Assembly: GCF_025145645.1 (NCBI RefSeq) | Contig: NZ_CP102252.1 | Coordinates: 1,550,001 to 1,614,000 of the forward strand | DNA: 64,000 nucleotides | Origin: Alistipes senegalensis JC50 | GTDB taxonomy: Bacteria > Bacteroidota > Bacteroidia > Bacteroidales > Rikenellaceae | Direction of reading: 5' to 3' | Part shown: piece after piece, positions 7,868 through 17,342 of the stretch | How the letters are laid out: each line of letters opens with the position of its first letter | Numbering within the stretch: position 1 is the first letter of the stretch | The notes under the pieces: generated by a model | What the model saw: only the letters and a program-made list of their open reading frames with translations | Told to the model about the DNA's origin: nothing | Database searches by the model: none | Position numbers and translations under genes: made by a program

Positions 7868-8387
7868 TTTGCCATTGTGCTGCGACAGCATCGCCCTCCC
7901 CTATGGCAGGCAAGCGAGTATCCGCATGCGACCGCAACAAGCGCATTTCGACAAATTTGTCAAGGGGGGGGGCATGCGGTCGCCCGCGACCGTTTTCAAA
8001 TCCGTGCGCATACGTGCCGCCCCTTGTTCAGCAGTCGTCCGCCCGATACGCGAACGATCCGCAAGCCGGAAAACGTCCTGTCATTCGCCCCCAATATTTC
8101 GATGCGAAATCCATAAAACCCGAAAAATTCCGGCAAACCGGAAAATTCCGGGTCGGCAAAAACCGGAAAAAAGGTATTTTCCAGCAGTCCGAAGGCCCTG
8201 AGAATCTATATAACATCCGGAACTGTTCATATACAAAATATTTATTATCAAATATTTGTAAATAACTCGGCTCTATATTTTCGGAACAGGGTATTTCCCC
8301 CCCCCAAGGAAATAGGTAATTTTGTCTCATCCCCATACGGAGATTTCGATTCGTAATTTTTTTAATATATACCTAAACCCTATTCCT
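7868..8387. other. Non-coding interval with palindromes and G9/C9 tracts
   Basis: No convincing gene was found here. The interval holds a 12-bp palindrome GACAAATTTGTC (7950-7961), a run of nine G (7964-7972), GCGACCGC (7928-7935) inverted as GCGGTCGC (7976-7983), a cluster of CCGG/TTCC motifs (8125-8172), an imperfect AT palindrome ACAAAATATTT...AAATATTTGT (8233-8259) and a run of nine C (8297-8305). It precedes the first BACON lipoprotein and so must contain that locus's promoter, although no clean TAnnTTTG box is visible. Confidence 0.6.
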
Positions 8388-9356
8388 ATGAAGAGAACCT
8401 TTTTACACCTGCTGCTCCTATCGGGCTGCGTGTGTCTGCTTCCCTCCTGCATCGAGGACAAAGCGGAAGACGCCGCACACCGGCTCGTCGTAAGCAAGGT
8501 CGATGTGGAGTTGATTCAGACCGGAATGCTGAACACCGGTTCGAAAGCCTCGTTCGACGTACTTGCAAACCGGGGGTATGTCATCACGTCCGACGCCGAA
8601 TGGCTCGATGTCGATAAACCGACCGGAAAAGGACGCGTTTCCGTAACGCTCGAAGCGAAGCCCAATGAAACCGCCGGCGAACGCACCGGACATCTCACCG
8701 TCACGAGCGGAAAACTCTCCGAGCGGGTCACCGTCACGCAGACGCTCGATCCCGATCCCGACGACGGAAATCCCGTGGGATACACCTATTATTCGGAGAA
8801 TTTCGACTGGATCGCCGTGTACGGCGGCGCCGACTGCGTAGGGCTCGGTTCGCAGGACGGTGCGAAAAACATTTATAGCACCGGCGACGCGCTGCAAAAA
8901 TTCGGCGAAGCCGGGCTCCAAGATTACAACCCCGTGGGCAAAACGATGTATGCCTGCGCCGGATACTTCAAGATGGGAGCGACCGACAAACAGACCGGAA
9001 TCATTCTGCCGGCCCTGAAAATCGGCCGCAAGAAAGCCTCCAACGTCGAACTCACGTTCGAGACCTGCCCGAATATCGGCGGCTCCGGCAAGGCCGACGC
9101 GGTGACCGTCACGGTCGAGATCGTCGAGGGGCCGGGCACGGTCAACGGCAATTCCGACCGCGAAAGCGAGGCCATGAAACCCGACCAGACCTGGAAATGG
9201 ACGCCGATGAGCGTGAAACTCTACGGCGTGACTGCTGCGACCCGTATCGCCATCCGCTCGACGCAGCAGGGGAATCCCGGTGTGACCGCCGGCGAAAAAG
9301 GCTATTTCCGCTGGTATCTCGACAACGTGAAGATCGTGAAAGCTCCGCGCAACTAA
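8388..9356 (+). CDS. Surface lipoprotein with one BACON domain and a C-terminal beta-sandwich
   Basis: The start is placed at the ATG at 8388 because it gives a clean lipoprotein signal (MKRTFLHLLLLSGCVCLLPSC, lipobox Cys about residue 21). The longer open frame upstream adds unrelated residues. Residues about 30-115 form a BACON domain (the AEWLDVDKPTGKG and GHLTVTSGKLSERVTVTQ blocks). The C-terminal 185 residues are closely related to those of the next gene, sharing DYNPxGxxMY, CPNIGGS and TRIAIRSTQQ, and end in a YFRWYLDNVKIVK strand. BACON domains are common on glycan-binding proteins of Bacteroidota, so an outer-surface glycan-binding role is inferred. It is first in the locus, ahead of SusC/SusD. 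Confidence 0.75.
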   Translation: MKRTFLHLLLLSGCVCLLPSCIEDKAEDAAHRLVVSKVDVELIQTGMLNTGSKASFDVLANRGYVITSDAEWLDVDKPTGKGRVSVTLEAKPNETAGERTGHLTVTSGKLSERVTVTQTLDPDPDDGNPVGYTYYSENFDWIAVYGGADCVGLGSQDGAKNIYSTGDALQKFGEAGLQDYNPVGKTMYACAGYFKMGATDKQTGIILPALKIGRKKASNVELTFETCPNIGGSGKADAVTVTVEIVEGPGTVNGNSDRESEAMKPDQTWKWTPMSVKLYGVTAATRIAIRSTQQGNPGVTAGEKGYFRWYLDNVKIVKAPRN

Positions 9357-9384
9357 CCGCAATCAACTCAAAATCAGAATAACA

Positions 9385-10926
9385 ATGGATTTCAAATACA
9401 TGATAATCCGGGCGTCGTCCGCCCTGTTGCTGCTGTCGGGCCCCCTCTTCACGGCCTGCGACGACGACGATCCCGATGCGTTCATCACGGTTTCCAAACA
9501 GGAGATCGAAGTGGAATACAACGGTTTGACGGCCAACGGCGAAACGGTCAATTTCGACCTCGGGTCGAACCATGCGTGGCAGGCGACCTACGTCGAGGAG
9601 TGGATACATCCGACCCACACGGAGGGAGACCGCGGCCGTACGCGCATCTTCCTTGCGATCGACGAAAACGACACGGGCAAAGACCGCGAAGGCTATGTCA
9701 TATTCGAGGGCGGCGGTTCGCGGCGAACGGTCGCTGTCACCCAGAAACTCAAAATCGACGCCCTGATGGTCTCCCCGGGCAAACTCACCGTCGTCAGGTC
9801 CGGCCTGCTGGAAACGGGCGAGAAAGCCTCGGTCTATATCTCCGCGAACAGCGACTGGACGATCGAGACCTCCGGGGACAGCGGATGGATCACTCCCTCG
9901 AAAACCTCGGGCAAAGCCGGCGAAGAGGACGTAGAGCTGACGATCGCCCCGAATACGACCGGCGCCGTGCGTACCGGAACTTTCGTCGTGACCGCCGGGT
10001 CGAAGAAGGCGACCGTCACCGTGACCCAGAACCTCGAAGGACTGAAAGTCTCCGCCGCCTCGTTCAAGGTCAACAAGTTCGGCTTCGCCGACGAGGATCG
10101 CACGCCGCTGACCTTCACGGTCACCGCCGCCGAAGCATGGACCTCGACGGCCGACGGCTGGCTGACGCTCAGCCCCGCTTCGGGCGATGCGGGCGAAACC
10201 GAGGTGACGCTCACCGTCGGCGAGAACGCCACGGGCGCTCCCCGCAGCGGCGAAGTGAAGATCGTCACCGCGCTGACCGGACTCGAAGAAACCGTACATG
10301 TCAGCCAGAACGCCAAGGACAATCTGTTCGAGGACGACGGAAAGGAGATCGGGCATGTCTATTACGATGAAACGTTCGAATGGTGCAAGCCGTTCAACAA
10401 GGACGACCAGGTCGGCAGCGACGGAGCCAAAACCAGCACCCTGCCCATCTACGGCACGGCCGAGGATCGGAAAGAGGGCAACGCTGCGTTCGTGAAATCG
10501 GGACTCGAGGATTATAATCCGGCTGGAGAATGCATGTACCTGGCCTCCGACTACCTGAAAATGGGACGAAGCGGCAACCAGACCGGAGTGATCCTGCCGG
10601 CTCTCGATGCCGTGGCAGAGGGCTATTGCACAGACGTGGAACTTACGTTCGAGATTTGTCCCAATATCGGTGGCAGCAAGATACCCGATGAAGTCACCGT
10701 TTCCGTCGAGATCGTTTCGGGTCCGGGCACCATCGGTGAAGGCGAAGCGAAACTGAGCGACCCGATAACTCCCGAAGGCCGGTATGTGTGGACGCCCGTG
10801 AGCATGAAACTTTACCGCATTACGGGCGAAACCCGGATTGCCATCCGCTCCACCCAGCAGAAAGTATCCGGCTACTTCCGCTGGTTCCTCGACGACATCA
10901 AAATGACGAAGATCGCAGCCGAATGA
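9385..10926 (+). CDS. Surface lipoprotein with three BACON domains and the same C-terminal domain
   Basis: The 513-aa product has a lipoprotein signal ending LLSGPLFTAC. Three successive BACON-type repeats cover residues about 30-120, 125-218 and 220-310; each has a W-I/L-x-P or W-L-x-L-x-P core (EEWIHPTH, SGWITPSK, DGWLTLSP) and a VTVTQ-type final strand. The C-terminal 190 residues match those of the preceding gene (DYNPAGECMY, CPNIGGSK, TRIAIRSTQQ). The gene begins 28 bases after its paralogue and is followed by SusC after 18 bases, so all belong to one operon. It probably captures a glycan at the cell surface. The two genes look like a tandem duplication followed by gain or loss of BACON repeats. 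Confidence 0.77.
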   Translation: MDFKYMIIRASSALLLLSGPLFTACDDDDPDAFITVSKQEIEVEYNGLTANGETVNFDLGSNHAWQATYVEEWIHPTHTEGDRGRTRIFLAIDENDTGKDREGYVIFEGGGSRRTVAVTQKLKIDALMVSPGKLTVVRSGLLETGEKASVYISANSDWTIETSGDSGWITPSKTSGKAGEEDVELTIAPNTTGAVRTGTFVVTAGSKKATVTVTQNLEGLKVSAASFKVNKFGFADEDRTPLTFTVTAAEAWTSTADGWLTLSPASGDAGETEVTLTVGENATGAPRSGEVKIVTALTGLEETVHVSQNAKDNLFEDDGKEIGHVYYDETFEWCKPFNKDDQVGSDGAKTSTLPIYGTAEDRKEGNAAFVKSGLEDYNPAGECMYLASDYLKMGRSGNQTGVILPALDAVAEGYCTDVELTFEICPNIGGSKIPDEVTVSVEIVSGPGTIGEGEAKLSDPITPEGRYVWTPVSMKLYRITGETRIAIRSTQQKVSGYFRWFLDDIKMTKIAAE

Positions 10927-10944
10927 CCCTGCGGAGACTAATCA

Positions 10945-13900
10945 ATGAAAAACAAGAACACAGATATGAAAAACAGATTTGCAGACAGGGGAAAATCCCA
11001 TGCAGGGTATTTCTTGCGTTTCGTATTCTGCCTGGTGCTGACGGCGGCCGCGTCGCTGGCGCAGGCCCAGAACCGCAATCAGGTGAGCGGCAAGGTGACC
11101 GATAAGGCCGGAGAACCGCTCATCGGCGCCACGGTCGTGGTGGTCGGCACGACGACAGGTGCGACGACGGGGGCCGACGGTCGTTTCACGATCGGGGTTC
11201 CCGCCGGAGGCGAACTGAAAATCTCCTACATCGGCTATGTGGAGCAGACCGTCAAGGTCGGCGCGCAGTCGGTGCTCGACATCGTTCTGGAGGAAGACAG
11301 CCAGATGCTGAAAGATGTCGTCGTGATCGGCTACGGCACGATGGAGAAGAAGTCGGTGACTTCGTCCATCTCCTCGATCAAGGGCGACGATCTGGTGGCC
11401 GGCATGGGCGGCTCGACCATCGCCACGGCGCTTCAGGGCAAGATTCCCGGCCTGACCATTTCGGGCAGCGCCAGCCCCAACAGCAGCAACGACTTCCAGC
11501 TGCGCGGCGTGGCTTCGGTCAACGCCAGCAAAGGTCCGCTCGTGATCATCGACGGCATCCCCGGCGGCGACATGCGCGCGCTCAATCAGGAGGACATCGA
11601 GTCGGTAGACGTGCTCAAAGACGCCTCGGCAGGCGCCATCTACGGCACGCGCGCCGCCGGCGGTGTGATCCTCGTCACGACCAAACAGGCCCGGCAGGGC
11701 CGCGTAACGGCGCGTTATACGGGCGAATTCTCGGTCGAGGCCATCCGCAAGACCCCCGACCTGCTCTCATCAAGCGAGTACGTCGAGTACGGACTCGGCG
11801 AGGACTACGGCCACGACACCGACTGGTACAAGGAGCTTACCAACGAGCTTCCGTTTTCGCAGCGCCATTCGGTGAGCATTTCGGGCGGATCGAACGTGGC
11901 GCAGGTCTACACCTCCTTCATGGCGCAGAACCAGAAAGGCATCGTCATCGGCGACAACCGCAAGGACTACTCGGGCCGCGTCAACGCCAAGTTCAACCTT
12001 TTCGACGGAGTGGTCGAGATCCGCACCAACGCCCAGTTCCGCGAGGCCGAGCGCGACAACCGCAACTCGTCGGGCATCTTCAAGATGGCTTTCGGGCTCA
12101 ACCCGACCATTCCGCTCCGCGACCCCGTCAATCCGTCGAACTACAACATCGTCGGCAACGGCATCTCGGGAACGAGCTTCAACCCCGTGGCCGACATCAT
12201 GCTGCGCACGAACAACGGCAAGGACCAGTGGCTGCTGGCCGATGCGACCGTGAAAATCAACCTGATGAAAGGTCTTTCGTTGCAGGGTACCGTGGGTATC
12301 GACAAACGCCAGTACCAGCAGTACACCTACGTTTCGCACGACCACAAGGAGTCGATCGACAACAGCCGCCGCGGCGAAGCGTCGCACAAGTTCAGCAAGG
12401 ACAACCGGGTCTCGATCGAAGCCTATGCCAACTACCACAAGGTTTTCCGCGAGGACCATACGCTCGACGCGGTTGCCGGTTACAGCTTCTGGCAGGCCGG
12501 CGGCGAGGATTTCAGCATGTCGAACTACGACTTCCCAGTCGATGGCGTCGGTCCGTGGGATATGGGCGTGGGTTCGTACCTCTCGGAAGGGCGCGCCTCG
12601 ATGGACTCGGGCAAGGACCCGCGCGAACGGCTGCTCTCGCTGTTCGGCCGCGCCAACTATTCGTACAGGGACCGCTACATGGTGAGCGCGAGCTTCCGCC
12701 GCGAGGGTTCCTCGAAATTCGGCGCGAACAACCGCTGGGGTAACTTCTGGGCCCTTTCCGGAGGCTGGCGCATCTCGAACGAAGCGTTCCTGCGCGACGT
12801 GAGGTGGGTCAACGACCTCAAAGTCCGCCTGGGCTACGGCGTCACGGGCAACAACGGCTTCGGAAACGGTTACACGACCCGCATGTACAAGGCCAACGAC
12901 ATGTGGCCGACCAACGGCATCTGGCAGCCCGGCTACGGTTCGGTCCGCAACGTCAACCCCGACCTCAAATGGGAGGAGAAATCGGAGCTGAACTTCGGTC
13001 TGGACTTCTCGCTGTTCGACGACCGGCTGTGGGGCAAGTTCGACATCTACCACCGCAAGGTCGATGACATGCTCTACGAAGTCAACGCCCCGATGCCCCC
13101 GATGGTGCACGATACGGTGATGAAGAACATCGGCAGTCTGGAAAACAAGGGCTGGGAATTCGAATTGGGCGGCGACATCGTCCGCAGCAAGGATTTCCGC
13201 TATACGTCCAGCCTGCGCCTGTCGCATAACAAGAGCAAAATCAAGCGTCTGGGCGACGACGGCTACTTCCTCGACCAGGTAACCTTCCCCTCGCCGGGCA
13301 ACCCGGGCACGGCCGTGCGCCTGCAAAACGGCGTCGAGATCGGCCAGTTCTTCGTCTACAAGTATGCCGGGCTCGACGAGGACGGCAAATGGCTGATCTA
13401 CGACAAGAACAACGAGATCGTGCCTGCCGTGGACGGCACCAAGTCGAATCTCGTCGCCGAAAACAAGCACTTCGTGGGCAACGCCATTCCGAAAGTGATC
13501 CTTTCGTGGGACCACACGTTCCGCTACAAGAACTGGGACCTGTCGGTCTTCCTGCGCAGCTGGCTCGACTACGACGTGTTCAGCCAGGTCAACATGTACT
13601 ACGGACTGGCCAACGATTCGCAGCTCAACGTCCTCAAGTCGGCCTATACGCGCAACCGCAACATCAAGGACGAAAAGATCCTCTGCGACTACTGGATCGA
13701 CGACGCCTCCTTCCTCAAAATCGACGCCATCAACCTCGGCTACACGCTCGACCTGAAAAGGTGGACGCGCTACATCCAGTCGGCCAAAATCTACCTGACG
13801 ATCCGCGACGTGGCCGTATTCACCGATTACAACGGCATCAACCCCGAGGTAGACATCAACGGCCTGAACCCCGGTTTCGAGTATGTGAAAAACACGGCGT

Positions 13901-13953
13901 CGATGTATCCGCAGACGACCCGTTTCACGCTCGGCGTGCAATTAACGTTCTAA
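10945..13953 (+). CDS. SusC/RagA-type TonB-dependent outer-membrane transporter
   Basis: At 1002 aa this is typical for SusC. A signal peptide ends near AAASLAQAQ. Residues about 45-120 are a carboxypeptidase-regulatory-like domain (VSGKVTDKAGEPLIGATVVV). The SusC signature around VVVIGYGTMEKKS and the plug (VLKDASAGAIYGTRAAGGVI) come next, then a long beta-barrel ending in an aromatic-terminated strand (LGVQLTF). It imports oligosaccharides across the outer membrane with the SusD lid encoded 12 bases downstream. A second in-frame ATG at codon 8 is an alternative start. Confidence 0.95.
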   Translation: MKNKNTDMKNRFADRGKSHAGYFLRFVFCLVLTAAASLAQAQNRNQVSGKVTDKAGEPLIGATVVVVGTTTGATTGADGRFTIGVPAGGELKISYIGYVEQTVKVGAQSVLDIVLEEDSQMLKDVVVIGYGTMEKKSVTSSISSIKGDDLVAGMGGSTIATALQGKIPGLTISGSASPNSSNDFQLRGVASVNASKGPLVIIDGIPGGDMRALNQEDIESVDVLKDASAGAIYGTRAAGGVILVTTKQARQGRVTARYTGEFSVEAIRKTPDLLSSSEYVEYGLGEDYGHDTDWYKELTNELPFSQRHSVSISGGSNVAQVYTSFMAQNQKGIVIGDNRKDYSGRVNAKFNLFDGVVEIRTNAQFREAERDNRNSSGIFKMAFGLNPTIPLRDPVNPSNYNIVGNGISGTSFNPVADIMLRTNNGKDQWLLADATVKINLMKGLSLQGTVGIDKRQYQQYTYVSHDHKESIDNSRRGEASHKFSKDNRVSIEAYANYHKVFREDHTLDAVAGYSFWQAGGEDFSMSNYDFPVDGVGPWDMGVGSYLSEGRASMDSGKDPRERLLSLFGRANYSYRDRYMVSASFRREGSSKFGANNRWGNFWALSGGWRISNEAFLRDVRWVNDLKVRLGYGVTGNNGFGNGYTTRMYKANDMWPTNGIWQPGYGSVRNVNPDLKWEEKSELNFGLDFSLFDDRLWGKFDIYHRKVDDMLYEVNAPMPPMVHDTVMKNIGSLENKGWEFELGGDIVRSKDFRYTSSLRLSHNKSKIKRLGDDGYFLDQVTFPSPGNPGTAVRLQNGVEIGQFFVYKYAGLDEDGKWLIYDKNNEIVPAVDGTKSNLVAENKHFVGNAIPKVILSWDHTFRYKNWDLSVFLRSWLDYDVFSQVNMYYGLANDSQLNVLKSAYTRNRNIKDEKILCDYWIDDASFLKIDAINLGYTLDLKRWTRYIQSAKIYLTIRDVAVFTDYNGINPEVDINGLNPGFEYVKNTASMYPQTTRFTLGVQLTF

Positions 13954-13965
13954 ACAAAATCAGAG

Positions 13966-15675
13966 ATGAATATGAAATTCAAACATATAGCAGCCGTATT
14001 GGCCGGAGCGGCCGCACTCTCCGCGCCTTCCTGCGATCTCAACGAGAAGTTCTATTCGGAGGTGACCCCCGACACGTTCTTCACCTCGCCCGAGAGCACC
14101 TATGCCGTGCTGTGCCGCCCCTTCACCCATTGGAAGTGGTACATCGGCGCCGACCGCTGGTACCTCCAGGAACTGACGACCGACGAAATGACCTGTCCCA
14201 AACGCGGCGCGGACTGGTACAACGGCGGAGAGTACTACCGCCTGCACTACCACACCTGGTCGCCCGACGACCGTTTCGTCGTGAACACCTACGACGGCAC
14301 GACGGGCGGCATTTCGCGGGCTCTGGAGGCCAAAGCCGATCTGGAAGGCGTCGATTACAACGCCATCGGGCTCAGCGACGCCGTCAAGGCCGACCACATC
14401 AACCAGCTGAACGCCATCACGGCCTACTTCTACATGAAAGGTCTCGACTATTTCGGAGGGATGCCGATTTACCATTCGGTGAACGACGGTCTGCGCCCCC
14501 GCAATACGGCGCTCGAAACCTACCGGCACGTCGAAACGCTGCTCAAAAACGCCATCCCCGCCCTGGCGAAGAAATCCTCGCTCGGAGCCCCGGAGGACGG
14601 CTACATCAAGCAGGCTGCCGCGGCGGCGATGTTGGCCCAGCTCTATTTCAACGCCGAAGCGTACATCGGCGAGGAGCACTTCGACGAATGCGCGCAGATC
14701 TGCCGCGACATCATCGGCGGCCTTTACGGCGTCTACGAACTGGACGGCACGTGGTACGGCCCCCACACGTTCGACAACGACTCTTCGCACGAGGCGATCT
14801 GGAACGTTCCGTCGGAGAACTCGAAGGTCGAGTGGAGCTGGTATTTCAAGTATTTCTACCACTATTCGTCCTATGTCTATTTCGACATCGAAACCGCCGG
14901 TTACAACGGCTTCATCCTGACGCCTTCGCTCAACCCGCAGGGGAGCTACTACACCCAGTGGAAGCTGGGCAGCCCCTACCGCAAGTTCAACGACAAGGAC
15001 CTGCGCAAGAAGCCCTACCGCTATCTCGGCAACAAGCGATACGAGGGCATGTTCCTCGTCGGCAAGCAGGTCAACTTCGACGATCCGACCAAAGTGTGCC
15101 TGGGACAGAAAGAGTACAGCGGCAAAGTTATCAATATGGTGGATCAGGTGGCCCGCTTCTCGGAGGTGGGCAGCAAATACGGCTCGGTGGCCGAACTGAC
15201 TTCGACGATGGCCGACGGCGAGGAGAATTCGGGCATCCGTCTGGTGAAATCCCCGCAGCCCAACCTTGCGGACAAGCAGCTGCGCTGGAATCCCGACTGC
15301 CCGGTCATCCGCCTGTCGGAGATCTATTACATGCTGGCCGAATGCGAACTGCGCGCCGGGCACAAGAAAGAGGCCGCCGAGCTGATCAATCAAGTGCGTG
15401 CGCGCAACTTCGAGAACCGCAACGACCCTGATCCCGTGACCGCGGACAATCTCGACGAGTACCGCATGCTCGACGAATGGATGATCGAGTTCCTCGGAGA
15501 GGGACGCCGCCGCACCGATCTGATCCGCTGGGGCGCGTTCACCTCCGAGTCGTGGTGGGACCACACCCCCTCGAATGACAAGAACATGAACCGCTTCCCG
15601 ATTCCCAACTCGGCCATATCGGCCAACAACCTGATCAAGCAGAATCCGGGGTACGGAGGTACGGCCGAAGAGTAG
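13966..15675 (+). CDS. SusD/RagB-type glycan-binding lipoprotein
   Basis: The 569-aa product has a lipoprotein signal (AAALSAPSC, Cys near residue 23) followed by the usual NEKFYSEVTPDTFFTSPE opening of SusD proteins. It contains helical TPR-like units (YRHVETLLKNAIPALAKKSS, AAAAAMLAQLYFNAE) and the C-terminal block EIYYMLAECELRAGHKKEA...RTDLIRWGAF. It forms the substrate-binding lid on the preceding SusC. A GC-rich hairpin lies between its stop and the next gene and may lower expression of the downstream enzymes. Confidence 0.94.
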   Translation: MNMKFKHIAAVLAGAAALSAPSCDLNEKFYSEVTPDTFFTSPESTYAVLCRPFTHWKWYIGADRWYLQELTTDEMTCPKRGADWYNGGEYYRLHYHTWSPDDRFVVNTYDGTTGGISRALEAKADLEGVDYNAIGLSDAVKADHINQLNAITAYFYMKGLDYFGGMPIYHSVNDGLRPRNTALETYRHVETLLKNAIPALAKKSSLGAPEDGYIKQAAAAAMLAQLYFNAEAYIGEEHFDECAQICRDIIGGLYGVYELDGTWYGPHTFDNDSSHEAIWNVPSENSKVEWSWYFKYFYHYSSYVYFDIETAGYNGFILTPSLNPQGSYYTQWKLGSPYRKFNDKDLRKKPYRYLGNKRYEGMFLVGKQVNFDDPTKVCLGQKEYSGKVINMVDQVARFSEVGSKYGSVAELTSTMADGEENSGIRLVKSPQPNLADKQLRWNPDCPVIRLSEIYYMLAECELRAGHKKEAAELINQVRARNFENRNDPDPVTADNLDEYRMLDEWMIEFLGEGRRRTDLIRWGAFTSESWWDHTPSNDKNMNRFPIPNSAISANNLIKQNPGYGGTAEE

Positions 15676-15685
15676 AACGCCGCTT

Positions 15686-15715
15686 TTCCCCGGATGCCCG
15701 AGGGTGTCCGGGGAG
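15686..15715 (+). promoter_or_regulatory. Intercistronic hairpin after SusD
   Basis: TTCCCCGGA (15686-15694) pairs with TCCGGGGA (15707-15714) within the 80-base gap between SusD and the phosphoesterase gene. No T-run follows, so partial termination or 3'-end mRNA protection is more likely than full termination. This would fit the common pattern of high SusCD and lower enzyme expression. Confidence 0.5.
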
Positions 15716-15755
15716 AAATCCGGCCTTTTCATAAACCAAACAAAAAAACCGAACA

Positions 15756-17261
15756 ATGATCAAACACCTGTTCAAATACCTGCTGATAGTCCTGCTCGCC
15801 GGAGGGTTCACGGCCTGCTCCGAAGACGAAGGCGCCCAAATACTCGGCGGCCTTTACGAAAAGGTTGACATCGCCCCCGAACCCGGCATGAACCTCGTGG
15901 GCCGCGTGACCGACGGCAAGAATCCGATCGAAGGCGCGGTCGTGAGCGACGGCTTCACCGTAACGACCACCGATGCGCAGGGGGTCTACCAGATGCGCGT
16001 GAAGAAGAGCACTCCGTTCGTGTTCGTCTCGGTGCCCGCCGACTGCGAGATCCCGGTGGAGAACGGCATGCCGAAGATCTATAAGAAAATTGCCCTGGGC
16101 GACAACGACGTTGTGCAGCGCAGTTTCACGCTCGAACGCACCGGCAAAAAGGAGCGGTTCACCCTGCTGGCGCTGGCCGACGTGCAGATCGGCCGCGACG
16201 ACGAGGTCGTGATGCTCGAAAAAGAGGTGCTGCCCCTGCTGGTGCCCTACGTACAGCAGCTGGACAAACCGGTCTACGGCATTTCGCTGGGCGACCTGGT
16301 GTGGGACAACATGCCCTTCCACAGCGTCTACAAGGAGCAGATCCGGAAGATCGGCGTACCCGTCTTCCAGGTGATCGGCAACCACGACCACGACAAGGCC
16401 ATCGGCATGGACACGGAGGCCGACCACAGTTTCCGTGCGGCGTTCGGCCCCACCTATTATTCGTACAACATCGGCGACTGCCACTTCGTCGTGCTCGACG
16501 ACGTGCTCTACACCGGCTCTTCCAACTACACCGCCGAAATCACCGAGGCGCAGATGGCATGGCTGGAACAGGACCTGAAACACGTGCCCAAAGACAAACT
16601 CATCATCATAGGAGTGCATATCGCCACCTCGCGCCGCAACCGCCCCACGAGCCACATCGCCAACTACCGGGAGCTCTACGCCCTGCTCGACGGATACAAT
16701 GTCCGCATCCTTTCGGGACACTCGCACAACAACTACACCACGACGATCTCCGAAACCATCGAGGAGAACACGCTCGGCGCCGTGATGGGCGCCTACTGGA
16801 ACGGCGAGGAGCTGTGCAACGACGGCAGCCCCCGCGGCTATGCGGTCTACGAGATCGAGGGCAACCGGATCGCAAACTGGTATTATAAGGGTACGGCCTA
16901 TCCCAAGGAGTACCAGATGTACCTCTACGGTCCCGGGCAGGCGGTGTCCGAGCAATACCGCGGCGGGCTGATCTTCAACATCTTCAACTGGCACTCCACC
17001 TGGACGGTCGAGGTCCGGGAGGACGATGCCGCCTGGACGACCCTGCCCTCCGGATCGAACCTGAAATACGAAATGGACCGCCGGGCCTACGACTTCATGT
17101 ACGGCGACACCAAACCCGAGCACCGCCCGACGGCCGAACCGGAGACGAACAACGACCACATGTTCTATTACGAACCGTCGTCCGCGACATGGAGCGAAGT
17201 CACGGTAAAGGCGTCCGACCCCTACGGAAACGTCTATACCGAGAGTATCCGGAACGAATAG
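15756..17261 (+). CDS. Calcineurin-like metallophosphoesterase lipoprotein
   Basis: The 501-aa product has a lipoprotein signal (LLAGGFTAC, Cys21). Residues about 42-128 form a carboxypeptidase-regulatory-like N-terminal domain (VGRVTDGKNPIEGAVV), 135-355 the phosphoesterase core, and the rest a beta-rich C-terminal domain. The metal ligands are visible: Asp142 (ADVQIG), Asp180 (SLGDLVWD), Asn209-His210-Asp211 (GNHD), His288 (GVH) and His322/His324 (GHSH). The first motif has Gln at 144 where many relatives have His. It should hydrolyse a phosphate ester outside the inner membrane. Its place after SusD suggests a phosphate-bearing glycan or glycoconjugate, but the exact substrate is unknown. 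Confidence 0.88.
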   Translation: MIKHLFKYLLIVLLAGGFTACSEDEGAQILGGLYEKVDIAPEPGMNLVGRVTDGKNPIEGAVVSDGFTVTTTDAQGVYQMRVKKSTPFVFVSVPADCEIPVENGMPKIYKKIALGDNDVVQRSFTLERTGKKERFTLLALADVQIGRDDEVVMLEKEVLPLLVPYVQQLDKPVYGISLGDLVWDNMPFHSVYKEQIRKIGVPVFQVIGNHDHDKAIGMDTEADHSFRAAFGPTYYSYNIGDCHFVVLDDVLYTGSSNYTAEITEAQMAWLEQDLKHVPKDKLIIIGVHIATSRRNRPTSHIANYRELYALLDGYNVRILSGHSHNNYTTTISETIEENTLGAVMGAYWNGEELCNDGSPRGYAVYEIEGNRIANWYYKGTAYPKEYQMYLYGPGQAVSEQYRGGLIFNIFNWHSTWTVEVREDDAAWTTLPSGSNLKYEMDRRAYDFMYGDTKPEHRPTAEPETNNDHMFYYEPSSATWSEVTVKASDPYGNVYTESIRNE

Positions 17262-17287
17262 AACCCATTACGAAGAATCGAATCCCC

Positions 17288-17325
17288 TCTCCGCATCGTC
17301 GGAATGAACGGTGCGGAGAATTTTT
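17288..17325 (+). terminator. Possible terminator or attenuator before the GH31 gene
   Basis: CTCCGCA (17289-17295) pairs with TGCGGAG (17312-17318), followed by AATTTTT. The stem is short and the loop long (16 bases), so it may be only a partial terminator between the phosphoesterase and GH31 genes. Confidence 0.4.
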
Positions 17326-17342
17326 CAACTGTTTTTCAATCC

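Noticed and set aside
11770..13941. A 723-codon minus-strand frame within the first SusC gene
   Set aside because: It is fully antisense to a clear SusC and has the same Arg/Val-rich shadow composition.
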